DNA of 64,000 bases from Euclidia mi. Taxonomy: Eukaryota; Arthropoda; Insecta; Lepidoptera; Erebidae. Under the pieces are notes generated by a model. It made no database searches and was not told the DNA's origin. It saw only the letters and a program-made list of their open reading frames with translations. The position numbers and the translations under genes were made by a program. Location: NCBI GenBank assembly GCA_944739405.2, contig OX123197.2, positions 61,046,047 to 61,110,046 on the forward strand. The letters run 5' to 3'. Positions 1 through 10,560 of this stretch are shown here, piece by piece (the stretch's first letter is position 1; each line of letters opens with the position of its first letter).

Positions 1-136
1 CCGTGTGGTTGACGGCATAGAAAACAAGTGTCACCACCCCCTATCCTCCCATGGGTGTCGTAAGAGACGAGTAAGGGATAACACGATGCAAATACCATCC
101 TTGCGTAGAGACGGAAAACTCGACATCAAACCCTAT
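1..136 (+). repeat. Lepidopteran interspersed repeat fragment (family D)
   Basis: The stretch carries the word CCATGGGTGTCGTAAGAGAC followed by a GTAAGGGATAACACG-like segment. A diverged relative is at 10376-10560, where it reads CCATGGGTGTCGATAAGCGAC. The two copies share the order of blocks, not just the core word. It directly abuts the SINE head that follows, and I see no coding sequence. The exact family (SINE or LINE 3' region) is not resolved; the left edge is cut by the window. Confidence 0.55.
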
Positions 137-138
137 AC

Positions 139-420
139 GACTGCCTCGTTGGTCTCGCGGCATAAATGTGCGCGTGGGATCGGGAGATCCCGGGTTCGAT
201 TCCTGGGTCGGGCAGTGTTACTGGGTTTTTCTGTCACGAAATTCTCAGTAGCCGCACGGAGTCTGGAAATGTGTCCGGTACGGCAATAGGCTCGCCCCTT
301 ATTACGTGGGACTAAAGTATATCTGGCGAAAAGTGGGTGTAGAAATACATCTCTGCCTACTGCCTCTGCCTTTGGGGATAAAGGCGTGACGTTATGTATG
401 TATGTATGTACTCGTATGTA
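139..420 (+). mobile_element. tRNA-derived SINE, family A, full-length type
   Basis: A tRNA-like head with a pol III B-box-like word (GGTTCGATTCC near 193) is followed by a body with CAGTAGCCGCACGG. The tail contains TAGGCTCGCCCC, AAAGTGGGTGTAG and GGGGATAAAGGCGTGA. It ends in a TATG microsatellite at about 393-417. Other family A copies are at 8448, 8688, 10922, 15714 and 30905 (minus). The tail resembles the 3' end of the RTE-type LINE at 35293-35600, its probable mobilising partner. No open reading frame is expected in a SINE. Confidence 0.8.
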
Positions 421-424
421 TACA

Positions 425-1380
425 TACAACAAACGTTTTCTTTTATAGATGATGGTACGGAACCCTTCGTGCGCGTCTCCGACCCGCACTTGCCGAATTT
501 TTATATACAATATAACGGACGTCAAATTTATTATGTTTAAAAAAAGTCAAAAACACAGAAATACGTCAATTACGAAAAACTTGCCTAGTTACTCGACTCG
601 CCCCAAAAAAATGATGATTCTAAATTAAAATAAAAGCAGAAAAATCTAATTTGTCCCAATCCTCGAAACGTGCGACACTAATTACATTTATCGCAAAGTG
701 TTGAGTGACAACACTACGTAACATAAACGGACCTTAAACAGGCTTCGCGCTCATTGACGACAAGGTATTTGTGACAAATAAATAATAATATATACCTTAG
801 TACTACAACAATAAAATTACATTTTGAATAGTAATTATTCCAGGTACGGAGATATTATTAGGATCAGGCGTTTTGAATGATGTGGAATAAGCAAATTACA
901 ATTTTATTCTCAAACAATTAAGTTGTGATTTTCTTTGTTACAAAGCTGTGAAGTGTCGTCAGTGGGTGCGAAAAGCTCCAAGCGGAGTTCGGGCCGCCAT
1001 TTTGACCTCCCCGAGATACCGCGTCAGCAAAATTATCTCAAACGCTAAGGCTTTGACAAGAATTATATCTTTATTTTATAAGCAAGCTTTGGACTTGAGA
1101 AAGCTGATCATTTGAAAAAGATATTGTTGGCATAACGAAAATTTTGATTTTTAACGTATTCTTTTTTTATTTCACAAGTGGCTACAATGGTTGATGCCCA
1201 ACTTACTCACGACTTGTATTTGGAACTTGTGTTTATATTTAAAAATATAACTCCCGAAAAGCGGGCTGAGAAATACCGACTATAATATTTGAATAACCGA
1301 TCAAATAACAGACTCAGGCTCTGAACAACCATGCACGCAGCGCAACTCGCAACATCCAGCCGACTGTAGGGTAAAGTCTA
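425..1380. other. AT-rich stretch without recognisable gene
   Basis: No supported ORF, RNA gene or clear repeat was recognised. The only GC-richer patch is near 960-1020 and is not coding in any frame I could support. Confidence 0.5.
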
Positions 1381-1575
1381 ACACGCGTAGCGTATCTCTG
1401 CCCTCTGTGCCTGCTCCACAAAGCGTGAGATGAGAATGTGGTTTGGATTTCCTCCATGGAGGAAAAATATCAAGTCCACGAGACTCGCCAAGTGCGGATT
1501 AGCTGTCTGCACATGTGTATCGAGAACAATATGGAGAACTCTGAGACACCCTGGTTTCCTTACGGCACACGACAA
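1381..1575 (-). repeat. SINE family B2 tail fragment
   Basis: On the minus strand the order of words (TCTCAGAGTTCTCCATATTG, then TTCTCGATACACATGTG, then a CCGCACTTGGC block) matches the middle and tail of the SINE copy split at 36118-37315. The copy is diverged and truncated at both ends, and the 66-codon open frame across it is incidental. Confidence 0.55.
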
Positions 1576-1579
1576 TTAT

Positions 1580-2776
1580 TTTTAACAGTTTAATGATTTT
1601 ATGCCGTAGGTTTAAACTTGAGTCACTACTACACTAGTAAGCTATCGCTTCCTATTATCCCTAATTGGTATTCTTATATTATCGAATTTTCTACGCGTAA
1701 AATTTGTTATTACAAACAATGACAATAACTAGGTATACAACAAAACACAACATCACAATACAAGTAAATTAAACAAGAACTCACTTTTTAGTATTCTCAG
1801 TGACCTCAGAATAAATCGAGGTGCTGTTTTCACTAAATTGAGCGATCGCAGCACTGGCGTTCCATTTTAACTCAACTCTATTTACAAGTTGATTAGAATT
1901 CTTGCCAGTTTAAATATAAAAGGATTGCCAGATAATTATGTCCCGCTTTAAGCCACGTACTTATTCTACATAAAGGGAGTGTAAGCTATATTTATATTAT
2001 TTCAATGTATGCTAATGTCAGGGGCTTTCCTGTGGCTTTAATAGACAGCTTCAGTCTGCAGGATATATGTTTAAAATTTTAGCAGACTACCAGTTTACTT
2101 ATTCAACAAATAAAATTATATTTGAATACTATCAAAATTTAAGGTGATTACTTATGATTATATCAGATGTAAAATAACTAGCACAAAATTGACTAACATA
2201 GCTTTCGCACGAACAAATAAGCTTCTATACCCGATCAATTTTTTAAAGGAACTTATTTAAAGTCGGCACAAAATTGATTCCTTTTTAAATTTATTTCTGA
2301 CTCGGCGATTAAAAAAAATCTGCAGAATGCAGTATTCAGTTTATTTAGTTTGCTTTTTCTCGCCTGGTGCTGGCCAAATACACGGGCGTATAGTGACGCC
2401 TAGCTTCGCTTAAATATACGTGTGTTCGAGCAACGCTCAGGAGGCTTACGCCTATGAAATACCAATTTATCTACATATATCATATTCCTTGTAAATTCTA
2501 AGCCATCCTATCAGACAAAATCTCTACATTTCAGATGGAAATATTTTCTCAAGTTCCAGTAGGTACGCTTCCAATGGCAACATTCTGTAACTGTAAAAGT
2601 CAAAACCAAACCAACTGTTCTTACGACTATCAAAGTTACGAATTAATTGATATGCAGCACCAGTTCTGTGATTCTATCTGGAATACAACAACGGAGCGAA
2701 CAATTTATGCTGTTACTGAATGCCAGATGTAAATTTGTTTTGGTATTTTATGTTTTGTTTCTAGCAGCCCTCTATA
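1580..2776. other. AT-rich stretch without recognisable gene
   Basis: Nothing coding is supported. A short ORF at 2535-2732 has no recognisable domain or repeat relationship and fits chance. A GC-richer patch at about 2360-2450 looks repeat-like but has no second copy in this window. Confidence 0.45.
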
Positions 2777-2960
2777 CGGTGTAAAAAGACCCTTAACAAA
2801 ATTTGAAATCCCATATTGTACCAATCATTACAAAATATTTTTATCTCGGGGCCATACCTTGGAAATGACTGCTTCAGGAGATGTTGAGGCTCAAAGTCAC
2901 CATAATTTTTTTTCTAATTATTACAAAATCAACGCATTTTTCACGACAGTTTGTCCTATT
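2777..2960 (+). mobile_element. Terminal fragment of a TA-targeted DNA transposon
   Basis: The segment starts TATACGGTGTAAAAAGACCC and continues with blocks including TGAGGCTCAAAGTCAC. In reverse complement, the same block order occurs at 26700-26875, the right end of the large inverted-terminus insertion described there. The two copies align over about 170 bp with many substitutions. Only one end is present here, so it is a truncated relic. The superfamily is unproven; the TA target inferred at the other copy suggests Tc1/mariner-like. Confidence 0.6.
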
Positions 2961-3192
2961 ACATGTCATATGCGCCCATGGATAGGTAGGTACCTCGAAC
3001 ATTGCACGTGCGCTCTTTACATTGCGACTTATAAGTTGCAACTACATCATCGAAAGTTAAAATAATTGTTCGTTTTCCAGTTATTATTTTTGCTTAGGAT
3101 GACTTGGCATAATGTGCGATGCGAGTAGACTTCGGCTTGGTGGTCTTTTGACAACGTGTATATTATTATAACCTGTCTCACTGCTGGTCACT

Positions 3193-3276
3193 AAAGACAT
3201 GAAGCTACATTTATTTCTTCATTTTGGTTGTTTACAACACTTATACGAGTCAAAACCCTATTCTAGACGAAGCCTC
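3193..3276 (-). repeat. LINE 3'-UTR-like repeat fragment
   Basis: In reverse complement this reads through CTAGAATAGGGTTTTGAC, GTGTTGTAAACAACCAAAAT and an AAATAAATG tail. The same blocks are at about 52345-52415 on the plus strand. A short A-rich tail after a conserved non-coding block is typical of a non-LTR retrotransposon 3' end. Confidence 0.5.
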
Positions 3277-3284
3277 ACTGTGAT

Positions 3285-3525
3285 TTGGACTAGGTCATAG
3301 TAAACCACGATGGCCAAGTGCAGGTTAGCAGACTGCTCATGTCCTTTGAGAGAGACTTGTAGAATTATCAGGCATGTAGGTTACCTCATGATGTTTTCGT
3401 TTAACGTTTAGCAAGCGATAATCAACATTTTAAAACACACAAATTCAGTTTCGCCGCATATTTGAACCCGAGACCCTACGCATAACAGTCTGTTGGTCTT
3501 TCCACAAAGCTATAAAATCCATTAA
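3285..3525 (-). mobile_element. SINE family B2, diverged copy
   Basis: In reverse complement a tRNA-like head (AAAGACCAACAGACTGTTAT, GGGTCTCGGGTTCAAATA) is followed by a body with TTAAAATGTTGATTATCGCTTGC. The tail has GAGGTAACCTACATGCC. This order matches the SINE copies at 36118 and 52455. Both the B-box-like word and the body are recognisable despite substitutions. Confidence 0.6.
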
Positions 3526-3529
3526 AAAT

Positions 3530-3990
3530 AAAAAAAACAAATCGTCGCACTTGGGCTCTGGACTGTATGAGATTAGCATACTCGTAAAAGTATTTATACA
3601 AAAGGCCTAAATAAACGACTGGATATAATTAAATAGTCATTGTGTGGATAGGCCTAGTCTTAATGTAAACTTTTTGGGTCCACTTATATAAAGCCTGTGC
3701 CTTTATGACGAAAGTCACAAAAGAACTGCTAATTAATATACTATTAGTTAAATATAGCGTGGTCAGTGCAGCCAGGTGGTCGTGTGGCTTGATAGCAATC
3801 TTTTATCATTTAGAATATTCTAAGGATTTCGAATTTAGTGTGCATGAAAAACTTATATTTTTTATAAGTAATAAGGTAAAGGCAATGTTTTATTACTGTC
3901 CAGATGAAAATCTGATTCCGTTCTTGACATGCCTTGTATGTTTTTTCTGTAAAATTTATTTTCGCAAGGTTGCGCTTGATTTTCAGGTTA
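3530..3990. other. AT-rich stretch, no supported gene
   Basis: An open frame of 96 codons at 3705-3995 is AT-rich, has no recognisable domain and runs into the SINE that follows. I regard it as chance. Confidence 0.4.
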
Positions 3991-3995
3991 AATAG

Positions 3996-4240
3996 GACGA
4001 CCGGTTGGCGTAGCGGTAGTTTAAGCGAGTGCCCCGCCGGAGGTTGCGGGTTCGATTCCCGCTCAAGTCAAACATATGTGTGCGTGAACATGGATGTTTG
4101 TCTTGGTCTGGGTGTTTCTATGTATAATATGTATGTATTTACAAAAAAATAAGTATATAAGTATGTTTATCCATTGTCTAGTACCCATAGTACAAGCTCT
4201 GCTTAGTTTGGGTCTAGATAGTGTTGTGTGAATGTGGTAG
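3996..4240 (+). mobile_element. tRNA-derived SINE, family C
   Basis: The tRNA-like head contains TTGGCGTAGCGGTAGTTTAA (A-box region) and GGTTCGATTCCCGC (B box at about 4049-4062). It is followed by an unrelated body with GTCTAGTACCCATAGTACAAG and GCTTAGTTTGGGTCTAGATA. A second fragment of the body is at 60365-60485. The head could fold as a tRNA-like arm set, but the attached SINE body argues against a functional tRNA gene. Confidence 0.75.
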
Positions 4241-4244
4241 AATA

Positions 4245-4536
4245 TTATTTATTTATGCTTTATTGTACACCAGAAATATTACATAGGATATCATACAAAA
4301 AAAGCGATGTACAATGGGCGGCCGTATCGCTTAAAGCGATCTCTACCAGGCAACCTTTGGATGGAAATATTATTGGTCAGAAAATAGTGGTAGTTGTAGA
4401 TGTAACAGTTATAATACATATATATTTCTAAACACATACATATATACCTATTCATAAACTCTACTCTATGCACCTACATACAAATATACATATACATACA
4501 TACATACAAATACATATATACATAAACATACAACAC

Positions 4537-4580
<44 letters not shown>

Positions 4581-5440
4581 GACATAATTATACACACATA
4601 AACTATAGCCATGTCTTAATTATAGAATATTTTAGAAATTATAACTATATATTATCTATATATTAAAAGAATTTGTGTTTTATAATACGAGTCGGCCAGC
4701 CCGTTCTACGCAACCGATTCGCATCATTTTCTTTTAATGAAAGCTGTCGCTGCATAGATTTGTCATCAAGCATTAGAAATTACCTAACTTGCACATTCAT
4801 CAAGTTATACGCAAAAACAGTTTTCTCCCATACATTTTTTACGTTTTCGTAGCCGTAGTCAATGACTTTCTGCTTCTATATATCTGGTTCTCATTGAGGT
4901 AGGCGTTTCGTTATAGGTCTAAAACACGCGCTGAAAAGAGCTCTTTCATATGATGGTATGCTCATTTAAATTGGGTAAGTTTGAAGGAAGATAGGTGTGG
5001 ACATTGAACTTATTTTTCAATATTTTCCTATAAATTTCTTAAGATTCCATTGCTTTCTCTCTACATGGACGGTTCTAAATTCAAAAATATTTTTATGGCA
5101 TCTAATAAGTTCCTTGCGGTAACTGCCAGGAAACAATGTTATGCCTCCTTTAAGGTGACCTTGCCTTACTTTTATACGGTGGTGTGGTGGTCTGTAAAAT
5201 TATACCCGATGTTGGTCAAATTATCACTATAGTGAATTATCGCTGATAGCAGGTAATATTCCGCGAATGTTACCAGTTAACCCTTAATGTTGGGTGAACT
5301 GATCTCTGATGTTGAGGAATTTTCTTACGTTTTATGTTAGGAAATTATTTGTGTTTTTAAATTACCGACTTTCTTCGGGCATCTTAATTTTTTTTATGTG
5401 GAACATATAGTACGTTTCATAGTACTATTGTCATATAATT
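4245..5440. other. AT-rich stretch with microsatellites
   Basis: No gene is supported. TACA/CATA-type simple repeats lie at about 4480-4530 and lead into a pure AT run at 4539-4577. A retroelement fragment may lie near 4290-4350, but it is too short to call. Confidence 0.5.
4539..4577. repeat. (AT)n microsatellite, about 19 units
   Basis: This is an uninterrupted dinucleotide run counted directly in the sequence. It is likely length-polymorphic. Confidence 0.95.
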
Positions 5441-5447
5441 ATATTAT

Positions 5448-5760
5448 TACAAGTGGTAGTTATGGTAGAAATTGTAGCTTTGGTAAGAATACTAGTTTTG
5501 AGAGAAAAGGTAGGTACTTTTGACAGCACCGGCGGTTTTGATAGAAATGGTAGTTTTAAAAAAATTGTAGATATGATAGTGTTAGTACGAATAGTAGTTT
5601 TGGTACAAATAGTAGTTTTGATAGGAATAGTATTTTCGGTAGGAATAGTAGTTTTGGTAGAAATTGTATTTTGGCATATATTGTAGTTTAGGTAGCAATG
5701 TTACTTACGATTGCTACCAAAGCTACCATTCCTACCAAAAGTACAATTTTGACCAAAACT
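5448..5760 (+). repeat. Degenerate iterated-word repeat with an inverted distal part
   Basis: A word close to GTAGTTTTGGTAGAAAT recurs roughly every 18 bases from 5448 to about 5700, with variants such as GTAGTTTTGATAGGAAT. From about 5708 to 5755 the complement appears instead (GCTACCAAAG, ATTCCTACCAAAAGTAC). The block could therefore fold back on itself. The 77-codon frame across it is repetitive and hydrophobic only because of the iterated word; I do not regard it as a gene. Confidence 0.7.
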
Positions 5761-6007
5761 ATAAACGTCATTATTACATTTCTAAATTATGATGGATCAA
5801 TAATCGTGCTTCTCACAGAAATATTTAGCTGGATAACAGAAATAAAACCTATTTTCTTACTTATAAAAAAAAAAAGTTATTTATCTATATTTTTAATTTT
5901 GATAATAAAATATTGACAGATAAAGAAAAAAGTGAAGTTAGCGTAAGTTAGTTACTTATGTTTCTGATTTAATAACGTATTTTTTGTGAGTAGTGTTTTC
6001 AATTATA

Positions 6008-6565
6008 ATGATGGTTCTTGTAAGGAAATTGAAAAATGCTCAGAGAAAGTTTGAACAAAGAATCTTGGTCAATGACGGCCCTGTCGGAGATTTGGTACCG
6101 GATGGTCCTCTTACTGCTAAAAAAATACGTGTGGAAACGGGTTCAGATTTGATTATTTCTACCATCAACAATTTTCAAGTGATTGCCATTCTTGGTGACG
6201 GTAATTGCTTATAACGCGCAATTTTTTTATTGTTTATATGGAAGTGAGAATAAACATTATGAAATCCGTTTGGCCACTGTTGATAACATTGTCAATAAGT
6301 GGGATGTATATCGTAACTTCACTGTTGGGGACGAAACATATGGCCAGACCATAACAAATGCAACAGATTACAAACGTGTGATGGGTGCCAATGGACAGTA
6401 CGCAGGGCATGCTGAACTTCAGAGTGTAAGTGAGCTATATCCCGAGTGTCAATTCAGAGTTCACCTGGAAAACAGTAATACGATTACTATTATGGTACTG
6501 GCGAAATTGTTCATAACTTGCTATTTTCTGGGCACCTGGACGAAGGACATAACAGTGTCCTAATG
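6008..6565 (+). pseudogene. OTU-family cysteine protease remnant
   Basis: Conceptual translation gives a lead-in helix, then the OTU signature LGDGNC (catalytic Asp and Cys, Cys codon 6206-6208). A conserved-looking core follows with YGSENKHYEIR, YAGHAELQSVSELYP and a distal HLDEGHNSVL block holding the expected catalytic His (6548-6550). OTU proteins are deubiquitinating-type thiol proteases, and such domains are also carried by transposons, including some Helitrons. The copy is broken. There is an in-frame TAA at 6212-6214, a frameshift in a run of seven T at 6222-6228, and a second shift near 6480-6500 that restores the original frame. A Helitron-like 3' end follows at 6853-6880, suggesting it was transposon cargo. 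The identification rests on motif order, not on a search. Confidence 0.75.
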
Positions 6566-6852
6566 GAAAGAATGGTAGGGCAGCACAGTCATGTTGAAGT
6601 ACTTTCTTTCGTCAATGTTCAGTTATACATATTATATATATATATATATCCCTATTGCGCGGTAAACCATTCAGTAATGCCAAGGTGGAAATTTCACGAT
6701 ACCTAAGGTGCAACGCAAAGCCCATGTTGTGAGAAAAGGAGTTTTGTGACATATTATATTTTTGGTAAGAAAATCATCTTTTTACTTATTAGATAAGACT
6801 ACAATGTACTCATTATACCTATATGTAAGAGCTTTTTTATAATATTAAAATA

Positions 6853-6880
6853 TGCTGTGGAGCAGCACGGGTCCTCTAGT
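6853..6880 (+). mobile_element. Helitron-like 3' terminus (hairpin plus CTAGT)
   Basis: A 5-bp stem (TGCTG at 6853-6857, CAGCA at 6863-6867, 5-nt loop) is followed nine bases later by CTCTAGT, ending at 6880. A short hairpin just before a CTRRT terminus is the hallmark of Helitron 3' ends. The element at 30692-30898 ends in the same TCCTCTAGT. The 5' boundary belonging to this end is not identified; it may lie upstream of the OTU pseudogene. Confidence 0.55.
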
Positions 6881-6884
6881 TATA

Positions 6885-7885
6885 AATTATAATGAAAGGT
6901 AATATTCCTTCACTAAAGATTTAAATTTAGCTACCGTCTTAGCTTGCCTAATGTGCAACGGTAATTTATTCCACAAGCGAACGGCAGTTACGGTGAAGGA
7001 ATTGTCATAAAATGCCGTGGAATGTACCGGCATTTTAAGCCTCAAATTTTCTGATGACCTTAAATATCTATTATGTGTATCATGAAGGAACTTAAATCTT
7101 CCTTTAAGATAGGAGGGAGTTGAAGGGTTAAACAATATTATATTGTACAGTAAAGTGAGAATGTGAGCATTCCGGCGATGTCGAATTGGTAACCATTTGA
7201 GCTGTGTTCGAAATTGTGAAACATGGTCGTATTTGCGCAAGCCAAATGCGAATCTTATACAGACATTTTGTATTCGCTCAAGTTTATCTAGCTGGTTTTC
7301 GGCGAGGTCTAGATAGCTGACATCTGCATAATCAATAATGGGTAACAGAAGAGACTGAGCGAGGGCAATTTTAGTAGCAGTGGGCAGGAAGTTTCTTAAT
7401 CGCCTCAGTGAACCAACTGAAGCGAACACCTTACGACTCACTTCTTGTATCTGCGGTCCCCAAGTAAGAGTAGAGTCGATAGTGAGACCCAGATTTTTTA
7501 CTTTGTCTTGTATATTAATAATAGTGCCATCAAAGATTATATGAGGGAGCAAAGACCAGTCAATTTTACTTTTAATTCTAGAGCTACCAATAACAATGAC
7601 TTGAGTTTTGGTAGGGTTAAGTTTAAGCCCAAAAGATTTGCTCCACTTGCTGATTTGTGCCAAGTCACCGTTAATGATATCTAACGAATGTGACATCTGC
7701 GACAGTGTTGACTGTGTGTATATCTGGAGATCATCTGCATAAAGGTGATAGGAACAGCGAAGGTTATTACAGATAGAATTTATGAATACTGAGAATTTGT
7801 ATTACACCAAGAAGAAAGTGAATTCTCGATATGTATACGTTGTCGGCGGCCACACAGGTAACTACGAAACCAATCAATCACCGTA
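6885..7885 (-). mobile_element. 5'-truncated LINE, RT C-terminal part (CR1/Jockey group)
   Basis: The minus-strand frame 7696-6887 encodes 269 residues of the thumb and C-terminal region of a LINE reverse transcriptase. It has a LNPTKTQVIVIGSS block, a NLGLTIDSTLTW block and a C-terminal VTAVRLWNKLPLHIRQ block. Upstream in the same frame, at about 7720-7760, is the catalytic YADD box in an HLYADDLQIYTQS context. Further upstream, at about 7800-7885, is an RT palm segment (VIDWFRSYLCGRR) in another frame, so at least one frameshift is present. Endonuclease and ORF1 are missing, the usual 5' truncation. The 3' end stops within a few bases of the Helitron end at 6880. Confidence 0.8.
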
Positions 7886-7889
7886 GGAG

Positions 7890-8447
7890 ATATTATATAT
7901 TATATTAATATTAAATTATTGTAGTTTAAATACGCAGTTGCAAAACATCCTCTTAATACACCCTCTAAAATTGAAAAGATTGTCAAAAGATTGTGACGAT
8001 GCAATTATGACTTGATGGTATCCATTTTTTTAACGTAAATAGTGAACATATTCTGACGAAACTTTACAGTAACAATACAATAGTTTTGTGTCGCAAATAA
8101 CGAACACGGAAGGAGCCCTGGCACAAACTATATAGTTACCCAATAAATAAATAATAACCACACATAATGGTGATAGAAGCAGTTGGTGGTATTGATTCGT
8201 TTCTGCGAATGATTTTTGCAATAATCTCATTTACCATAATGATCATCAATCAGTCATAATACTGGTTTGCTATACTTACCTATTATCATTCGTGCTTACA
8301 ACGAATGACATATGTATTTAATAGCTTATTTGCTATAACCATAATTTGTCATGCAATCAGAAGCCATAACAACAGAAAACTGCTTTTGTAAGCTGTAAGC
8401 TGCTGCTAAACTTTTTTTGTATTATATCCTCTTTTATAACCATGCAA
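7890..8447. other. AT-rich stretch without recognisable gene
   Basis: No ORF, repeat or RNA feature could be supported here. Confidence 0.5.
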
Positions 8448-8545
8448 TAGGCTCGCCCCCTATTACGTGGGACCCAAAAATTAATGGCAAAATGTGGGTG
8501 TAATATTACACATCTGCCTACCCCTTCGGAGATACAGGCGTGAGT
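8448..8545 (+). repeat. SINE family A tail fragment
   Basis: Only the 3' module is present: TAGGCTCGCCCCCTATTACG, AAATGTGGGTGTAATATTAC and a GGCGTGAGTCTATAAATAAA end. The tRNA-like head is absent. Confidence 0.75.
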
Positions 8546-8687
8546 CTATAAATAAAAATAAAAACATAACTAGATGGTCAGAATAGGGTGCAAGGGTTCC
8601 CACCAAGAAAGGGGTCCCAAGCCAACCTCACCTGCAAGTAGTGCACCTGCCTATCAACGGACGAGGCTCTGGCAAACAAAATGTCCC

Positions 8688-8806
8688 AATAAGCGGCAAT
8701 AAGCTCGCCACCTATTACGTGGGATCAAAACACTGGCGAAAAGTGGGCGTTTAATATGCCTCTGCCTACCCCTTCGGGGAAACAGGCGTGAGTCTATGTA
8801 TGTATG
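8688..8806 (+). repeat. SINE family A tail fragment with TATG tail
   Basis: GCTCGCCACCTATTACGTGG, AAAGTGGGCGT and CTACCCCTTCGGGG are followed by GGCGTGAGTC and a short TATG run. It lies about 150 bp after another tail-only fragment in the same orientation. Confidence 0.75.
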
Positions 8807-8811
8807 TACAT

Positions 8812-8995
8812 AACTAGAGATTGCCCGCAGCTATGCCCACGCATTTTATTTTAATTTAATCGTTTCTGATCAATCCCCCGGGAATTTCTGCAAATTCCTT
8901 CTTAGTGCACCTCTACGTTCCCCAAGAAACATACATGTTTCAGCTTCTTGCGCGCGTTTAGTTTTGGCTATGTGTTGTCTGTCAGTCAGTCAGTG
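8812..8995 (-). repeat. Helitron-like/SINE-like repeat family E fragment
   Basis: In reverse complement, words such as GGAACGTAGAGGTGCACTAA and AGAAGGAATTTGCAGAAATT match the middle of the element at 30692-30898 (GGGTGCACTTAGAAGG, TTTCCAGAAATTTCC). The end facing 8812 retains CTAGT in reverse complement. Confidence 0.55.
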
Positions 8996-9047
8996 ATGCA
9001 AGAATTTTATGTATACAGATTAACAGAGACTTTTGTCACCACAGGTT

Positions 9048-9724
9048 AGTCGATGATGCCATTATTTGACGCCTGGCTCGAGACGAAAGAGTGCACCACT
9101 TTCCGGCTGACTCAGATACTAACCGGGCATGGTTGCTTCGGTGAGTATCTGATACGCATCGGACGTGAGGAGACGACACAGAGCCACCACTGCGATGACG
9201 ACCTGGACTCCGCTCAACACACACTGGAGGTGTGCCCGGCGTGGGCGGACGAGCGGAGTAGCCGTAGTAGCGGCATTGGTAGCGGACACCCACAATTGGC
9301 ATGCAGTGGTCTCCTTCTGTGAAACTGTAATGCTCCAGAAGGAGGCCCCGAGCGGAAACGTGAATGACGCAACACCACTCGCAGGCGAAGGCGGCGTCGA
9401 GGCGGCAGCAGCGGCCGTTGAACCCGACTTGTCCTCATGTATGCGGGCGTTGGAGGGGGAGCCTCTAACGACCCACCACAAGCGGATCTGAGAAGGCAGT
9501 GGACTGTGTGGCGCAAATTGCTGTGAAAGGCATTGCACACCCCACCATTTCCAGGGCACGCGTCCCACAGGTGTACGTGACAGGTACAGCGGAGCAATAC
9601 AACCACAGTTTCCGTTGTACCTGCATCAAGGCGTTGAGCTTCGGAGCCACCGTGTGGTTTTTAGTCGGTAACCCAGCCCACGGGGTGGGAGTTCGACATA
9701 CCCCATTTTGTAATTTAAGCAATT
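9048..9724 (+). mobile_element. R1-clade LINE, 3' fragment
   Basis: The frame at 9053-9253 encodes TFRLTQILTGHGCFGEYL, then IGREETTQSHHCD and DSAQHTLEVCPAWA. This is the cysteine/histidine C-terminal motif characteristic of the R1 clade. The frame then shifts near 9245 and continues with WHAVVSFCETVMLQKEA. A 3' UTR follows, containing GTGTGGTTTTTAGTCGGTAA. Frameshifts and lack of palm or endonuclease domains mark it as dead and 5'-truncated. A similar GGTTTTTAGTCAGTAAGAG word occurs in the remnant at 57490-58100. R1 itself inserts into 28S rDNA, but related clades insert elsewhere; no rDNA is visible here. Confidence 0.8.
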
Positions 9725-10210
9725 AGACATAGATGGCTATAGCAGGAGATTAATATAAAGGTACCTTTATTTCAAAATGATCTTGCCACATAGGTGATGG
9801 TAAGATACCAACAGCCACAGTACCATGAATGAGGGGTGAAACCAATCACACTAAAGAGTCGATTTCGTTTCATGTGTGCGTATCACGCTTGCACAGTGCA
9901 CGGCACTAGCGACATTATGTATGAAACGATCAGTTGCGGACGACACACATAAGGGCGACACACATATGACAAAGCCCTTTAAACGTTCTCTTTTCCAATA
10001 GCTTGGTAGTACTGCTTCTACTTGTCGTAAAAATGGCGATCAAATTGTGTGCGACCAATAATCTGCCACAGCTATAGCGTTGCTTATTGCCCCAAACAGC
10101 CTGCTCGACCAATGAGCACTTAGCTGGGCAGAATGGTCAGGTGTGTCTTGTAATGTAATGTCCTGCTTTGTAGCCCCGCATCCAAACCGCGCACTATCTC
10201 CAAGTATAGT
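9725..10210. other. Stretch without recognisable gene
   Basis: No coding feature is supported. Composition is more balanced than the flanks, and no second copy was seen in the window. Confidence 0.4.
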
Positions 10211-10249
10211 CTTACCTGATCATTATGAGTCCAGCGTATAGCAGGCGGT
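10211..10249 (-). repeat. 39-bp duplicate of the dpr exon end and splice donor
   Basis: This 39-bp block is identical to 10718-10756 except for one base. On the minus strand it carries the last 34 coding bases of the dpr exon (encoding PPAIRWTHND plus part of the last codon) followed by the GTAAG donor. Similarity stops abruptly on both sides, and the rest of the exon is absent. It could act as a decoy 5' splice site on the same strand, but there is no sign of a matching acceptor. Confidence 0.85.
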
Positions 10250-10375
10250 ATGGGTTATATAACTTTACGCTAAGAGCCATGCTGAGCACAAGCCCTAAAT
10301 ATCGCGGATGTAACCGCTGGGTAAGCTAGTCTCAAATATAATGTTCTACTGGTGGTGATGAATTAAGAATACGGA

Positions 10376-10560
10376 AAGTCACTACCCCGTATCAACCCAT
10401 GGGTGTCGATAAGCGACAGAGGGACCATATTATGCAGAAAACAGCACTGTAAGAGAAGGAAAGCTTGACACAAACCTATACCAACCATATGACCAAACAC
10501 CAGCGTGGTATAGTAATACCTGCCTTAACTATCTCTGCATCACTCTAAGGTAGACTGTTA
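10376..10560 (+). repeat. Interspersed repeat family D, diverged copy
   Basis: CAACCCATGGGTGTCGATAA, then AGGGACCATATTATGCAG and GAAAGCTTGACACAAACCTA, follow the same order as the repeat at the start of the window. It is non-coding and lies in the presumed dpr intron just downstream of the exon on the minus strand. Confidence 0.55.

Noticed and set aside
4002..4072. Possible tRNA gene
   Set aside because: Good A and B boxes, but it continues directly into a SINE body that recurs at 60365, so it is a SINE head.
5453..5686. 77-codon hydrophobic repetitive ORF
   Set aside because: Produced by the 18-bp iterated DNA word; period and switch to the complement show it is structural, not coding.
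9119..9606. Minus-strand ORFs of 130-149 codons
   Set aside because: Antisense to the R1-type 3' end; the plus-strand frames carry the diagnostic Cys/His motif.
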